Shown: piece after piece, positions 1 through 8,854 of the stretch
Numbering within the stretch: position 1 is the stretch's first letter
Layout of the letters: each line of letters starts with the position of its first letter
DNA from: Patescibacteria group bacterium
GTDB lineage: Bacteria; Patescibacteria; Paceibacteria; UBA6257; 2-01-FULL-56-20
Assembly (NCBI GenBank): GCA_018971305.1
Contig: JAGXBC010000001.1
Span: 62,001-126,000, forward strand
Length of the DNA: 64,000 nucleotides
Direction of reading: 5' to 3'
The notes under the pieces: model-generated
Database searches by the model: none
What the model was told of the DNA's origin: nothing
What the model saw: the letters and a program-made list of their open reading frames with translations, nothing else
Made by a program: the position numbers and the translations under genes

Positions 1-1222
1 TCGCCGGGGTCGCCTTCAGTTCCGGAGAAAAATAACCGACCTCCTTGATTTTGAATTTTGCTCCCGTGGCGAGAAGAACAACTTCGCTTCCGGAATTAAT
101 AGAATTGTCGCTTACGCCGGGGAAAACCCGCACGAAAGCCAATATGCCTTTGTGATCGTCGTACAAAGAATCAAAAATCAAAGCACGCGGCTCTTGGCCT
201 CCGGTATCATCAATTTTTTTAGGCGGCGGCGTTTGCTTCACGACGCCACCCAAAAGTTCTTTAACTCCTTCGCCGGTCTTCGCAGAAATCCTGAATATCT
301 CTTCTTCTCCAACTCCGAGTAAGTCCGCGGTTGCCTTAATCACTTTATTTATATGAGGCAGGTCCAGGTCTATTTTATTTACTGCTCCGATAATAGTAAG
401 CCCGGCTTTTCGTGCCGCACGCAAATTAGAAAGTGTCTGCGCCTGGATTCCTTTCGCGCCGTCAATTAAAAGTACTGCCCCTTCAACTGCCGTTAATGCC
501 CGCGAGACCTCGTAAGAAAAATCGCTGTGGCCCGGGGTGTCAATCAGGTTGAGTATATACTCAACCTGCTCAGATTTTCGCAGATCAGACGCAGATGTAC
601 GCCGATCGCGAGCGGAATCGTAAACAATTCTTTCGATTTCAACGCCCTTGGGAGCAAAGTTGATCAAGAGAGATATTTTATAATCAGAACCTCGCAGATA
701 AGACCAGGCTTGTTTTTTTTCGGTATCGCCAATAAAGGGCAGGGCTTTAAGCTCAATTAAAACCTCCTTATTGATCAGCAGGTCAGGATAATAATCGCCA
801 ACAGGTTTATCATCGTATTGTATTTTTAAATGCGGTTGGGCAATAAAATCAACGCCCCGACTTTTTAGCTCAATCTCCAAGGATTTCTGATATACCGATT
901 CACGAAATCCTGGACCAATTTTATTCCAAACATCAAAAGCAGCTCCTCGTATTTTGTAGGTTAATTCCTTGTATAAAAATTTGGTATCTGCGTTTATCTG
1001 CGTATCATCGGCGTTAATCTGCGCAGGATGCTTATAGAGCATCCTGACGGGCGCCATTTTTATAGTAATCCCCCGCTCGCGCTCCAATTCCAATTTATCC
1101 AAATACTGCGGTTTCATCCGCCGCGCGTCCACCGTTCCCGTAATCTCCAAAAGTCGATCCGCCAAAGTTGATTTACCGGAGTCAATATGCGCGATAATTA
1201 CGAAGTTTCTTATATTCTCCAT
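1..1222 (-). CDS. lepA: Elongation factor 4 (LepA), with GxxExxY insertion; C-terminus beyond window
   Basis: EF-4 is a ribosomal GTPase that promotes back-translocation or ribosome maturation. The reading frame is open from the ATG at 1222 to the window edge (407 codons), so the C-terminal half is not seen. Visible GTPase motifs are G1 AHIDSGKST (residues 11-19; the usual His after Asp is Ser), switch region REREITIK (48-55), G3 DTPGH (228-232), then NKID and SAK. After that the start of the second domain matches EF-4. Residues 65-220 are foreign: a GxxExxY domain sits between VRMLYK and EYILNLIDTPGH, where EF-4 normally has a loop of about five residues between two strands. No stop interrupts the insert. 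The start codon is preceded by a TACACT box 6 nt upstream, which suggests a leaderless message. Family identity is certain; whether the insertion leaves the factor active is unknown. Confidence 0.95.
   Translation of the reverse strand, partial: MENIRNFVIIAHIDSGKSTLADRLLEITGTVDARRMKPQYLDKLELERERGITIKMAPVRMLYKHPAQINADDTQINADTKFLYKELTYKIRGAAFDVWNKIGPGFRESVYQKSLEIELKSRGVDFIAQPHLKIQYDDKPVGDYYPDLLINKEVLIELKALPFIGDTEKKQAWSYLRGSDYKISLLINFAPKGVEIERIVYDSARDRRTSASDLRKSEQVEYILNLIDTPGHSDFSYEVSRALTAVEGAVLLIDGAKGIQAQTLSNLRAARKAGLTIIGAVNKIDLDLPHINKVIKATADLLGVGEEEIFRISAKTGEGVKELLGGVVKQTPPPKKIDDTGGQEPRALIFDSLYDDHKGILAFVRVFPGVSDNSINSGSEVVLLATGAKFKIKEVGYFSPELKATPA
565..1027 (-). mobile_element. GxxExxY (PD-(D/E)XK-like) element with terminal inverted repeats inside lepA
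   Basis: The inserted segment encodes a complete GxxExxY-type domain. The namesake motif is Gly105-Glu108-Tyr111 of the lepA product, and a nuclease-like core follows (Asp147, then Glu157-Leu-Lys159, the PD-(D/E)XK spacing). Its two ends are imperfect inverted repeats of about 43 bp (565-607 and 985-1027, 34 of 43 positions matching by hand alignment), both starting CCTGC and built from reiterated CGCAGAT/ACGCAGAT units. The whole insert keeps the lepA frame. GxxExxY proteins are known as small stand-alone proteins with similar reiterated sequence in front of them. That this copy moved as a unit with its repeats is my inference. Confidence 0.8.
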
Positions 1223-1240
1223 GATGTGAGTGTACAAATA

Positions 1241-1266
1241 AAAATGGCCATCCACAAGGAATGGCC
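1241..1266 (-). terminator. Rho-independent terminator of the 1298-1519 gene
   Basis: On the minus strand GGCCATTCC, loop TTGT, GGATGGCC (one bulge) is followed by ATTTTT. It lies just past the stop of the small gene and upstream of the lepA start. Confidence 0.75.
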
Positions 1267-1297
1267 GGTAAAACATAACAAACACCCGACTCGGTCT

Positions 1298-1519
1298 TCA
1301 GCGACTGAAAGGCAATGATATTGTACGGCTAACTTCTGCCTCTTTGACGCCGTCAAACTCTCTATGTATCTTAACCCGCAACTCAATAGAGGTTTCTCCG
1401 GAAAAACCATAACTTCCAAGAGCTTCTACAAGCTTCTGCAAATCTCTTTGGATGCACTTCTCGCCGGCATTGATCATTTTTGTCATCGACTGCCTATTCT
1501 CATTAGTCATTGTTACCAT
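1298..1519 (-). CDS. Small orphan protein (73 aa)
   Basis: I do not recognise this family. The case for a real gene is its signals: an AAGGAG ribosome-binding site 9 nt before the ATG at 1519 and an intrinsic terminator directly downstream. The product is soluble and charged. Its N-terminal half (about 10-35) looks helical, and the C-terminal half ends in alternating polar/hydrophobic residues (ELRVKIHREF, then EVSRTISL) that look like beta strands. It sits between lepA and the DUF4012 gene on the same strand but has its own terminator, so it is probably monocistronic. Confidence 0.6.
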   Translation of the reverse strand: MVTMTNENRQSMTKMINAGEKCIQRDLQKLVEALGSYGFSGETSIELRVKIHREFDGVKEAEVSRTISLPFSR

Positions 1520-1565
1520 ATCAGCCTACTCCTTGATGAATAAATTTACCTAGTGGGATTATACT

Positions 1566-3548
1566 CTATATCTTCTCCAATGTCAAGTTTACAATCAATC
1601 TTCCCGGCATGCCGCCCGACGATAGATCGGAATTACCGGAATCGTATTCATACACAGGCAGATCATTTTCTTTGAACTTATAGCCGACCGGAGCGCTGAT
1701 AGTAAATTTATAACTCCGTGGCGCGCCGATTCCCGGCAAAGCGGAAGTACTTGTGCTCTGCGGTATAAAAGTCCCCGCCTGTTTCTCAAATACAAATTGG
1801 TAGGTTTGCCCGTCCGAAGGCGCAAGCGGCAAACGGTGCGTGTAGTCAAAAACTAATTCTGTTTTCCCTCCGGCCGCAACGCGCGACCACGTGGCAAAAA
1901 CCTCTTTACCGAATTCTTCGTATTTAAAAGCGGCGGGGTAATTAAATATCCTTTCCGTGGAAGAATCTATTTGCCCCACAAAATCGTCTGCCATATATCC
2001 ATTTTTCGCATAGTTGGTCGGCGCGTAAATTTTCTTTTCCAAACCACCACTGAAATTAGCTAGTTGGCTATCAGGCTGAACAAATACCTGAAGATAATCC
2101 TGATTCGTGGTTTTATACCACCAATCGCTGCCCTTATTCCCCTCGTGGGCGCGATCTATGGTTAAATGGTCGCTCACCGTTCCGTCTTCGTTAATCTGGC
2201 TCTCCAAAGAAACATCTTCTCTTACGAATAAATCCGATTTGCCGCCGCCGATATTCGCGTTCGCCACCGCAAGATAGTCGCCTTCAAAGTCATTCGGCAA
2301 GGCGTAAACGCCGCCATCGCCGCCGTAGTAGGAAACAAATTTTTCCATATCGGGATCCGCAAAGTAAACCATCAAATCTTTATTCTTGAACCAATCCCGT
2401 ACCAGCGATATGAATGTCTGCTTTTGGGAACTGTCCATGGCCACAAGTTTCTTAAAAACCTCCGCCGCGAATTCTCTGAGCGCGGCTTTGGGATATGATA
2501 CTCCGGTCACCTGTCCCTGTTCCACGCTTTTTTGTAATTCTCCCAAAAAATTTTCCGAGTCGATAGTCAATTTATAATCTTTTAATTCTATTGGTCCTGT
2601 TATATTCAATATGTCGGCAAGGACTTGCGGAGAAATTGCAATCGCCCCGCCAAAAATCGTGGAACTCGCGCTGTATAATTTGGAAGCGTCGGCAAATTTA
2701 ACGGCTTGCGCCGCCGAAGACGGAAAATCAAAGAACCAATTGGAATCTGCAGTGCGCCAATTGGTAATAAGAGCTTGCAGCGGCTGCGGCGGAATCGTCT
2801 TTAAAGAAAGAGTCCGATCAATTTCGTTTATGTCATGAACCTCTGCTCCGGCAACTCCTCCCCGACCAATGGCCACATCCGCATAGCTTCCCAAAAATCC
2901 TCCGGCGGGGCGCATCTCCGAAGGATTCTGCAGCATGACAAAAATATGCCTCGGCGTGCCGGCGGAAAGCCAGCTTATCAGAGATTTCAAAAAATCATCA
3001 ATACGAGCTATGTCCAGCTTCGCGGGAATATACATATCGAAAATCCCCGGTGAGATTCCTTCAAATTTTGAGGAGGCGGCGGATATCTCATCGCCGGCGG
3101 AGCTCAACGAAGCCAAGGTTGCCTCGGTGGTTTTAAGGTGAGATAAGAATTCCTCGCCGTTACTTCCGGAGATTAGAGCCGATAGGTTATTTTCGAAATA
3201 CGACAGCTCTTCTGCTATGGCCACACCTCCGGAAGCCAAATTTTTAAAGCCGGAGAGGGCATCTCCAGTCCCGCCGAACATTGATTGCAGTACAGAAATA
3301 AAGTCACCGAACGACATATCCGTACCGCTCGCTACCGACAGGAATTTTTTCTGTGCGGCATCCGGATTAAGATTTTTCAAATCAGTTATTCCGGACCGGA
3401 AGTCGTCTAAATTGTTGGCCAAAGAGCTTTTAACTTTATTGGCTTGCCCGTAGATATATATTCCCGCCCCGGCGATAAAAATAATTATAAGAGCCGCTAT
3501 CCCCCAAAAAATACCTTTGGGTAAAGAACGTTTTTCATTATCAGCCAT
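1566..3548 (-). CDS. DUF4012 membrane-anchored protein (660 aa)
   Basis: DUF4012 proteins are large extracytoplasmic proteins of unknown function, common in CPR bacteria and Actinobacteria, often beside envelope-polysaccharide genes. The start chosen is the ATG at 3548 (MADNEKRSL): a single N-terminal transmembrane helix follows at about residues 13-35, and a TAGAAT box lies 7 nt upstream. A longer reading frame to 3620 would add an unlikely hydrophobic stretch. The diagnostic DUF4012 block is present at about residues 205-245 (MLQNPSEMRPAGGFLGSY). Cysteine is nearly absent. It is divergent from the glycosyltransferase gene at 3670 and shares the 120-bp intergenic region with it. Cell-surface assembly is a guess from family context. 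Confidence 0.85.
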   Translation of the reverse strand: MADNEKRSLPKGIFWGIAALIIIFIAGAGIYIYGQANKVKSSLANNLDDFRSGITDLKNLNPDAAQKKFLSVASGTDMSFGDFISVLQSMFGGTGDALSGFKNLASGGVAIAEELSYFENNLSALISGSNGEEFLSHLKTTEATLASLSSAGDEISAASSKFEGISPGIFDMYIPAKLDIARIDDFLKSLISWLSAGTPRHIFVMLQNPSEMRPAGGFLGSYADVAIGRGGVAGAEVHDINEIDRTLSLKTIPPQPLQALITNWRTADSNWFFDFPSSAAQAVKFADASKLYSASSTIFGGAIAISPQVLADILNITGPIELKDYKLTIDSENFLGELQKSVEQGQVTGVSYPKAALREFAAEVFKKLVAMDSSQKQTFISLVRDWFKNKDLMVYFADPDMEKFVSYYGGDGGVYALPNDFEGDYLAVANANIGGGKSDLFVREDVSLESQINEDGTVSDHLTIDRAHEGNKGSDWWYKTTNQDYLQVFVQPDSQLANFSGGLEKKIYAPTNYAKNGYMADDFVGQIDSSTERIFNYPAAFKYEEFGKEVFATWSRVAAGGKTELVFDYTHRLPLAPSDGQTYQFVFEKQAGTFIPQSTSTSALPGIGAPRSYKFTISAPVGYKFKENDLPVYEYDSGNSDLSSGGMPGRLIVNLTLEKI

Positions 3549-3651
3549 TTGATAAATTCTAACGCGGCAGGCAAGAAACTCAAAAGCCGGAAAAATAAAA
3601 ACCTGGATTAAAAGATACAAGCTTATGGCAGGTGATGTTCAATCTTTTTGC

Positions 3652-3657
3652 TATAAT
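3652..3657 (+). promoter_or_regulatory. -10 box of the glycosyltransferase gene
   Basis: A perfect TATAAT ends 12 nt before the ATG at 3670, predicting a 5' leader of only a few nucleotides. This supports the start at 3670 over the upstream ATG at 3625. Confidence 0.55.
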
Positions 3658-3669
3658 AAACTTAATTGC

Positions 3670-5625
3670 ATGCAATTTCTGCAAAAAATTTCTTCCCGCA
3701 CAGCTTTGTACGTGCTCATCATAATCTGCGTCGCATCTTTTTCCTTGATGCTTTACGCTTCGCGGGGCGACTCCGCCATTGACGACGAACTTGCCCATAT
3801 TCCCGCGGGCTACGCCTACGTTCACAATCTTGATTACCGCCTTAATCCGGAACACCCGCCGCTCGTAAAAGCTCTGGCCATGCTGCCGGTTTTGTTTTTA
3901 AACCCGAATTTCCCCGCGCAAAGCGATACCTGGATACATGAAACGAACAAACAGTGGGATATGGGCACGCAATTCCTCTACAATTCTGGAAACGATGCGA
4001 ACCAAATAATCCAACTGGGGCGATTCGGACCGATGTTGCTTACGATACTGCTCGTAATTCTCATATACGTCTGGTCGCGAGAAATTTTCGGTGAATGGTG
4101 GGCCCTTTTGCCGGCCTTTATTTTCGCTTTCTCTCCGACAGTACTCGCTCACGGGCATTACGTAACAACCGACGTCGGCGCCGCTTTCGGGACGGTTCTC
4201 TCTACATATTTTTTCATAAAATTTCTGCTCAGTCCTTCGCGCAGACACCTGTTCTATGCCGGTCTCGCTTTGGGCATAGCGGAGGTAACTAAATTTTCCA
4301 CGGTTCTGCTCGTACCCTACTTCATCATAATTCTCATAATTTACTATTTTATCGGATTGGCGAGAGACTGGCACCAAACAGAAACCGGCAAACGCCTCAA
4401 ACGTTTTTCGATAAGAGCGTGGCATTATCTGAAATCGCTTGTGATTGTTTTTTTTATCGGTTACGCCCTCATCGTCTATCCGATCTATTTTCTATTCACG
4501 TTTAATTACCCCATACAGAAACAAGTGTCCGATACCGAATCTATTTTAAATTCCTTCGCCAGCGGTCCGACTACGGCGGGAGAATATTGCCACGGACTGC
4601 GCTGCCTGGCAGATCTGGATGTCTGGATGAGTAAGCACGAATCGACGCGCCCGCTTGCGGAATATATGCTTGGAGTGCTTATGGTTATGCAACGTTCGTC
4701 CGGAGGAAATACCCATTATTTTCTGGGCCAGGTTTCCGCAGACGGTTCGCCAATCTACTTTCCTATCGTTTATCTCCTTAAAGAACCTCTGCCGGTTCTC
4801 ATAATGGTACTACTCGCCCTGACTATCTCCTGTTGGAATATATTAAAAAAGATGCGGGGGCAAGCGCATCTTGTTGCAACACACCTTTTCAATTGGCTCG
4901 AGCTGAATTTCACGGAATTTTCCATGCTGACTTTTATTTTTATCTATTGGGACTACAGTATTCATAGCACTCTGAACATAGGCTTCCGGCACCTCTTACC
5001 AACATTGCCATTCATTTATATTCTCACTGCCGGATTTTGGAAAAAATGGATAATGACCATAAATCTGCCACCCACATCTTCAATCTGGAAAAACCTCGGA
5101 ATAAAATTAAGAGTGCTGATTTCTTCTTCTTTTAAATACGTATTTTTAATACTTCTGGTTGTTTGGTTTTTCTTTGAAACCATGGCAGCCGCGCCGTACT
5201 TCCTGTCTTATTTCAACGAAATAGGCGGCGGCGTCTGGGGTGGCTACCGCTACGTAACCGATTCCAATTACGACTGGGGGCAAGATTTATTGCGTTTACA
5301 GCAATTCATAAAATCCCATCCGGAAATAGATAAGATTGCCGTTGACTACTTCGGCGGCGGCAATCCCAAATATTATTTGGGCAACAAAGAAGTTGATTGG
5401 CAGTCATCCAAAGGCAATCCCACGGACCAAGGCATCCATTGGCTTGCTGTTTCAATAAATACTTTACAAGGAGCGATCCAGCCGCTTGCCCCGGAGCAGG
5501 CGCGCGAATCCCAGGAGTCATATTCTTGGCTCAACTCTTTGCGGCATCCTACTCCCGGCCTGGGTAATGTTCCGGAACCGGATTATCGGTCGGGGACTTC
5601 AATATTCATTTATCACTTGCAATAA
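3670..5625 (+). CDS. Membrane glycosyltransferase, ArnT/PMT-like (GT-C fold), 651 aa
   Basis: This is a polytopic GT-C enzyme that would transfer a sugar from a lipid-phosphate donor to an extracytoplasmic acceptor. After a first membrane helix, the first outer loop carries Asp-Asp-Glu in GDSAIDDELAHIPAGYAY and then LNPEHPPLVKAL, the typical acidic donor-binding signature of this superfamily. About ten further hydrophobic segments follow, with a soluble C-terminal portion of about 130 residues (from about 510) containing NYDWGQDLLRL, a motif seen in CPR members. The start at 3670 fits the promoter spacing. The acceptor (protein or polysaccharide) cannot be deduced. Its divergent neighbour is a DUF4012 gene, which supports an envelope role. 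Confidence 0.8.
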   Translation: MQFLQKISSRTALYVLIIICVASFSLMLYASRGDSAIDDELAHIPAGYAYVHNLDYRLNPEHPPLVKALAMLPVLFLNPNFPAQSDTWIHETNKQWDMGTQFLYNSGNDANQIIQLGRFGPMLLTILLVILIYVWSREIFGEWWALLPAFIFAFSPTVLAHGHYVTTDVGAAFGTVLSTYFFIKFLLSPSRRHLFYAGLALGIAEVTKFSTVLLVPYFIIILIIYYFIGLARDWHQTETGKRLKRFSIRAWHYLKSLVIVFFIGYALIVYPIYFLFTFNYPIQKQVSDTESILNSFASGPTTAGEYCHGLRCLADLDVWMSKHESTRPLAEYMLGVLMVMQRSSGGNTHYFLGQVSADGSPIYFPIVYLLKEPLPVLIMVLLALTISCWNILKKMRGQAHLVATHLFNWLELNFTEFSMLTFIFIYWDYSIHSTLNIGFRHLLPTLPFIYILTAGFWKKWIMTINLPPTSSIWKNLGIKLRVLISSSFKYVFLILLVVWFFFETMAAAPYFLSYFNEIGGGVWGGYRYVTDSNYDWGQDLLRLQQFIKSHPEIDKIAVDYFGGGNPKYYLGNKEVDWQSSKGNPTDQGIHWLAVSINTLQGAIQPLAPEQARESQESYSWLNSLRHPTPGLGNVPEPDYRSGTSIFIYHLQ

Positions 5626-5745
5626 AAATACCGCGAGTGATTCTCGTAACACCTCGCTTCTATTAAACTATGCTAATTCTAAGAACGCCGACATTTATAA
5701 ATCAATAGCTTTGAATCAAAATCGTTCACGACGACTTCACGGATT

Positions 5746-6618
5746 TTATTTGTAATACGCCCTGTTCTCAACTCGAAAATCAAAATATTGCCAGTTACTG
5801 AAACCCGGCTTGGACATAAAATTATTCAAAACCGATAAATCGTTATCGGCCGGGAAACGCAGGCTGAAATAAAGAGTCGGTCCGTCGTGCGTATCTACCT
5901 CCAGCTCTTCCAAAGACAAATCATTCAAACGAATTTCTTTTACGCTCACGCCGCTGTTCCGTAAAACCTTAAAGATGCTATTAAGTTTATCCATAAACTT
6001 TGATGGCAGAACGGTTCTGCCCAAACCTAAATTTTTCTGGTAATAATCGTCAACGACCATTATCAGGCTTCCCTGCGCAGGAACCGCTCTTTGGAAAACC
6101 GTGCCCTCGTTGTCAAACCACCAGCAACTGTCACCTGTGGAGGCGGCAGACATACCCTGATCACCTTTGGCGTCCGCCTGCATGCCACCCACGTCTGTCT
6201 GCGACCCCCGAAGACACCAAATTCCATACGGCTGTCGTTCTTCGACCATAACGGAAACAGTTCTGTCTTGAAAATCCTTTTCTATCTTCAGACTTTTAAT
6301 TTCCGGCACGAGAGCTAAGTCTTTATCCGACGGTAATTCGGGCCAGATCAAAATATTATTGAAACCGAGAATTGCGTGCGAGAAATTGCCGGCAATAAGC
6401 CGCGAATCAAGCAGGTCCATAATCGTACTGCTTGCCACCGATTTATTGCCGATAATGTTTATCTCTTTAATGCGGAAAACAGGTGAACGGAAAACAAGCC
6501 AGCTTGCTCCCAAGAGAATCAAATAAACTATTAAAATAATTATCCCAACAAAAATATACAGGCGTTGACGCCTTTTTCTGTCCCGTAATTCCGAAATGTT
6601 TATTTCTGCGTTGGACAT
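5746..6618 (-). CDS. ftsQ: FtsQ/DivIB-type cell division protein (290 aa)
   Basis: FtsQ is a bitopic divisome protein linking early and late division proteins. The layout fits: a short charged cytoplasmic N-terminus, one transmembrane helix (about 20-42), then a POTRA-like region beginning SPVFRIKEINIIGNKSV (about 49-65) and a beta domain with VEERQPYGIWCL. A segment of about 25 residues after YGIWCLRG (rich in Gly, Ala, Asp and Ser) looks inserted before CWWFDNEGTVF. Its DNA contains GCAGACA and TGTCTGC arms in inverted orientation. The gene is divergent from alr, with only 49 bp between starts. The family is poorly conserved in sequence, so the call depends on topology and motif order. Confidence 0.8.
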   Translation of the reverse strand: MSNAEINISELRDRKRRQRLYIFVGIIILIVYLILLGASWLVFRSPVFRIKEINIIGNKSVASSTIMDLLDSRLIAGNFSHAILGFNNILIWPELPSDKDLALVPEIKSLKIEKDFQDRTVSVMVEERQPYGIWCLRGSQTDVGGMQADAKGDQGMSAASTGDSCWWFDNEGTVFQRAVPAQGSLIMVVDDYYQKNLGLGRTVLPSKFMDKLNSIFKVLRNSGVSVKEIRLNDLSLEELEVDTHDGPTLYFSLRFPADNDLSVLNNFMSKPGFSNWQYFDFRVENRAYYK

Positions 6619-6667
6619 CTTTGCCTACATAAATAATAACAATGACTATATAATTAGAAAAACAGCC

Positions 6668-7783
6668 ATGAGAGCGTTATTCCGCAAAATAAGAGATATG
6701 CGGTTCCAGCATGAACCGCTTATTACTGTCATTATCCACCGCGACCGCATTCTCCATAACCTCCGCGAGTTCCAAAAATCCGTCCCTGCCGTCGCGCCAG
6801 TACTAAAAGCCAATGCCTATGGCCACGGCCTTGTTCAGGTCGCCCAAATTCTGGAAAGCGGGCATCTCCCCTTCTTTTGTGTTGATTCCTATGTGGAGGC
6901 GATGATCCTGCGCAACGAAGGCATAAAAACCCCGCTTCTTATAATCGGCTACACGCCGCTCAAAAATATTGAACGCAGCCGACTCAAAAACGTGGCTTAT
7001 GGAATTATGAGTATGGAAGAATTGCAGCGCCTCGCGCGCGACTGCCGGCGTCCTACCAGCATCCATTTGAAAGTTGATACCGGCATGCACAGGCAGGGAA
7101 TTCTTTTAGAAGAACTAAGCGAAGCGCTAGACACCCTGGAACGGAACGAAAAAATAATGCTTGAAGGCGTTTATTCCCATCTTGCCGATGCCGATAACGA
7201 AAAATCAACCCTCACGGAAAAACAAATAGGGCTGTGGAACGCCGCCGCCCGCGAAGCAAGAGACAGATTCCAAAGCGTACGCTGGTTCCACTTGTCCAAC
7301 ACGGCAGGCAGTAAGTACGCAAAAAATATTGACGCGAACGTTATGCGCCTCGGGCTCGGGCTTTATGGGATAGGCGCAAATAATTTATTGCCGGCACTGG
7401 AAATGAAAACGCGTCTAACATCGGTGCGCAAAATCACTGTGGGCGAAAGCGTGGGCTACAACGCGACCTTCACTGCAAAAAATGAAATGACTGTCGCCAC
7501 AATTCCCGTGGGCTACGCCGAAGGCCTGGACAGGCGGCTCTCCAATAAAGGCAGCGCAACTGTTAAGGGCGTCAATTGCCCATTTGTCGGCCGCGTTAAT
7601 ATGAATATAACTTCCATCGATGTTTCGCGCGTGCCGAACCCAAAACTGGACGACGAAGTGCTTGTTATCAGTTCCGAGCGCAACGCGCCGAATTCAATTG
7701 AGAACATGGCGAAAACCTGCGACACAATCCCCTACGAACTCTTGATACGCATCCCGGCACAGATACGCAGATACGAAGAGTAG
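6668..7783 (+). CDS. alr: Alanine racemase (371 aa)
   Basis: A PLP enzyme that converts L-alanine to D-alanine for peptidoglycan precursors. The PLP lysine lies in VLKANAYGHG (Lys47), and the second catalytic base is the Tyr of SVGYNATF in the C-terminal beta domain. Both domains are complete and the length is normal for the family. The ATG at 6668 was chosen because a TATAAT (6649-6654) lies 13 nt upstream; the longer ORF from 6596 would run through that box and into ftsQ. It belongs functionally with murI, murD, mltG and rodA elsewhere in the window. Confidence 0.93.
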   Translation: MRALFRKIRDMRFQHEPLITVIIHRDRILHNLREFQKSVPAVAPVLKANAYGHGLVQVAQILESGHLPFFCVDSYVEAMILRNEGIKTPLLIIGYTPLKNIERSRLKNVAYGIMSMEELQRLARDCRRPTSIHLKVDTGMHRQGILLEELSEALDTLERNEKIMLEGVYSHLADADNEKSTLTEKQIGLWNAAAREARDRFQSVRWFHLSNTAGSKYAKNIDANVMRLGLGLYGIGANNLLPALEMKTRLTSVRKITVGESVGYNATFTAKNEMTVATIPVGYAEGLDRRLSNKGSATVKGVNCPFVGRVNMNITSIDVSRVPNPKLDDEVLVISSERNAPNSIENMAKTCDTIPYELLIRIPAQIRRYEE

Positions 7784-7799
7784 TAGAAAAATAAAATCT

Positions 7800-8327
7800 A
7801 TGCTATTTTATTTAAAAAAAATAAAGAGGCTGCCTATAATAGTTTCCGCTATATTATTACTCCTGATAGTGGGCGGGGTAGTATGGTTCCGTTCCCAGCA
7901 GCAGAGAGCATTAAATCAAGCAGATCAGCGGGAGTATAATGGTCACGATGATATTTCGATAGTTCAGCTTGCACACGAAGCAGTTAATTATCTAAACGAT
8001 TTTTACAATATGAATCATCAATTTCCTTCGGATCACGAATGGGAAACGCAATTCCTTACACCACACAACCTTGGAACATATAGCGACAATATGCGAACAA
8101 CATTGCTTCAATACGATAATCACCAGAATTATTCGGAGGTTATCAATGGCCAAACCCAATATGGACCACGTTCCGACACATTCCTGCTGAGATACGACCT
8201 AAGACACCCAGAATCGTTTGCTGTAGGTGAACTAGTACAATCTTACTTTTGTATTTTTGGATGCGGCACAGATACAGAATATTGGATCACCAATAAAACC
8301 TATAAAGGTTTTATGACTGCTCCTTGA
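7800..8327 (+). CDS. Membrane-anchored orphan protein (175 aa)
   Basis: Family not recognised. It has one N-terminal transmembrane helix (about 12-30) followed by an extracytoplasmic domain of about 145 residues, rich in Asn, Gln, His and Tyr, with two cysteines close together near the end (FCIFGCG). The domain resembles the soluble part of pseudopilin-like CPR proteins in size and polarity, but there is no prepilin cleavage motif. The gene begins 17 nt after the alr stop and its stop codon touches a transposase relic, so the C-terminus may be shortened. Confidence 0.6.
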   Translation: MLFYLKKIKRLPIIVSAILLLLIVGGVVWFRSQQQRALNQADQREYNGHDDISIVQLAHEAVNYLNDFYNMNHQFPSDHEWETQFLTPHNLGTYSDNMRTTLLQYDNHQNYSEVINGQTQYGPRSDTFLLRYDLRHPESFAVGELVQSYFCIFGCGTDTEYWITNKTYKGFMTAP

Positions 8328-8559
8328 AGAATGGAGCATCACGATTTCCCGGTCGCGGCCCGGCTGCCCGCGGGAGAACGGATACCAGGAATCGTTCTAT
8401 GGCAAGTTCAAAGTTGATTTCGGGGACCCGAACCGGTTCAGAACTTTGGGCGAACTGGTTGCCGCTATCTACCGCACGATCTGGGAATACAACCATACAA
8501 GGATTCATTCCGCGCTCAAGATGCCCCCGTCGGTGTTTGCGGAGAAGATGGCGGCATGA
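8326..8559 (+). pseudogene. C-terminal relic of an IS3-type transposase (integrase core)
   Basis: An open frame without a start reads like the last 75 residues of IS3/IS481-type DDE transposases: CPRENGYQESFYGKFK (containing the catalytic Glu region), then YNHTRIHSALKMPPSVF, ending at TGA 8557-8559. The rest of the transposase and any clear terminal repeats are missing. This is a decayed insertion, and the GC-rich stretch contrasts with the preceding gene. Confidence 0.8.
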
Positions 8560-8794
8560 GAAAATGAAAAAACGGCGAGGGAATTCGCCGAATCAATGTC
8601 TAAAGAAACCTATCCATTGCAGCCTAATATCTTGTACCAAGTAGCTTTATTTTTTGGGAAAAAGAGAACAGCACTAACTGCAAGCGTACCCGCGGTTATT
8701 CCGTGTTCAATATTTCCGGAATTCGACCGTTTGGAACCTTGGCCCCAAACTTGTTTTGAGTCTACTATCCAAAATCAAATTACCACATTGTGCG
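8560..8794. other. Intergenic stretch without a supportable gene
   Basis: Only a 73-codon ORF (8596-8817) without a ribosome-binding site or family resemblance is present. It runs into the terminator hairpin of the opposite-strand gene. Probably residue of the transposase insertion. Confidence 0.4.
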
Positions 8795-8833
8795 AAAAAA
8801 AGAAGGCCGCTGCATAAACTTCATGCAGCGGCC
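8795..8833 (-). terminator. Strong Rho-independent terminator of the 8855-9490 gene
   Basis: A perfect 11-bp stem GGCCGCTGCAT/ATGCAGCGGCC (8805-8815 with 8823-8833), followed on the minus strand by TTCTTTTTTT. Confidence 0.9.
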
Positions 8834-8854
8834 GAAATGCCGAGAGTCAAAGAG

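Noticed and set aside
8596..8817. 73-codon plus-strand ORF after the transposase relic
   Set aside because: No ribosome-binding site or family resemblance, and it runs into the terminator hairpin of the opposite gene.
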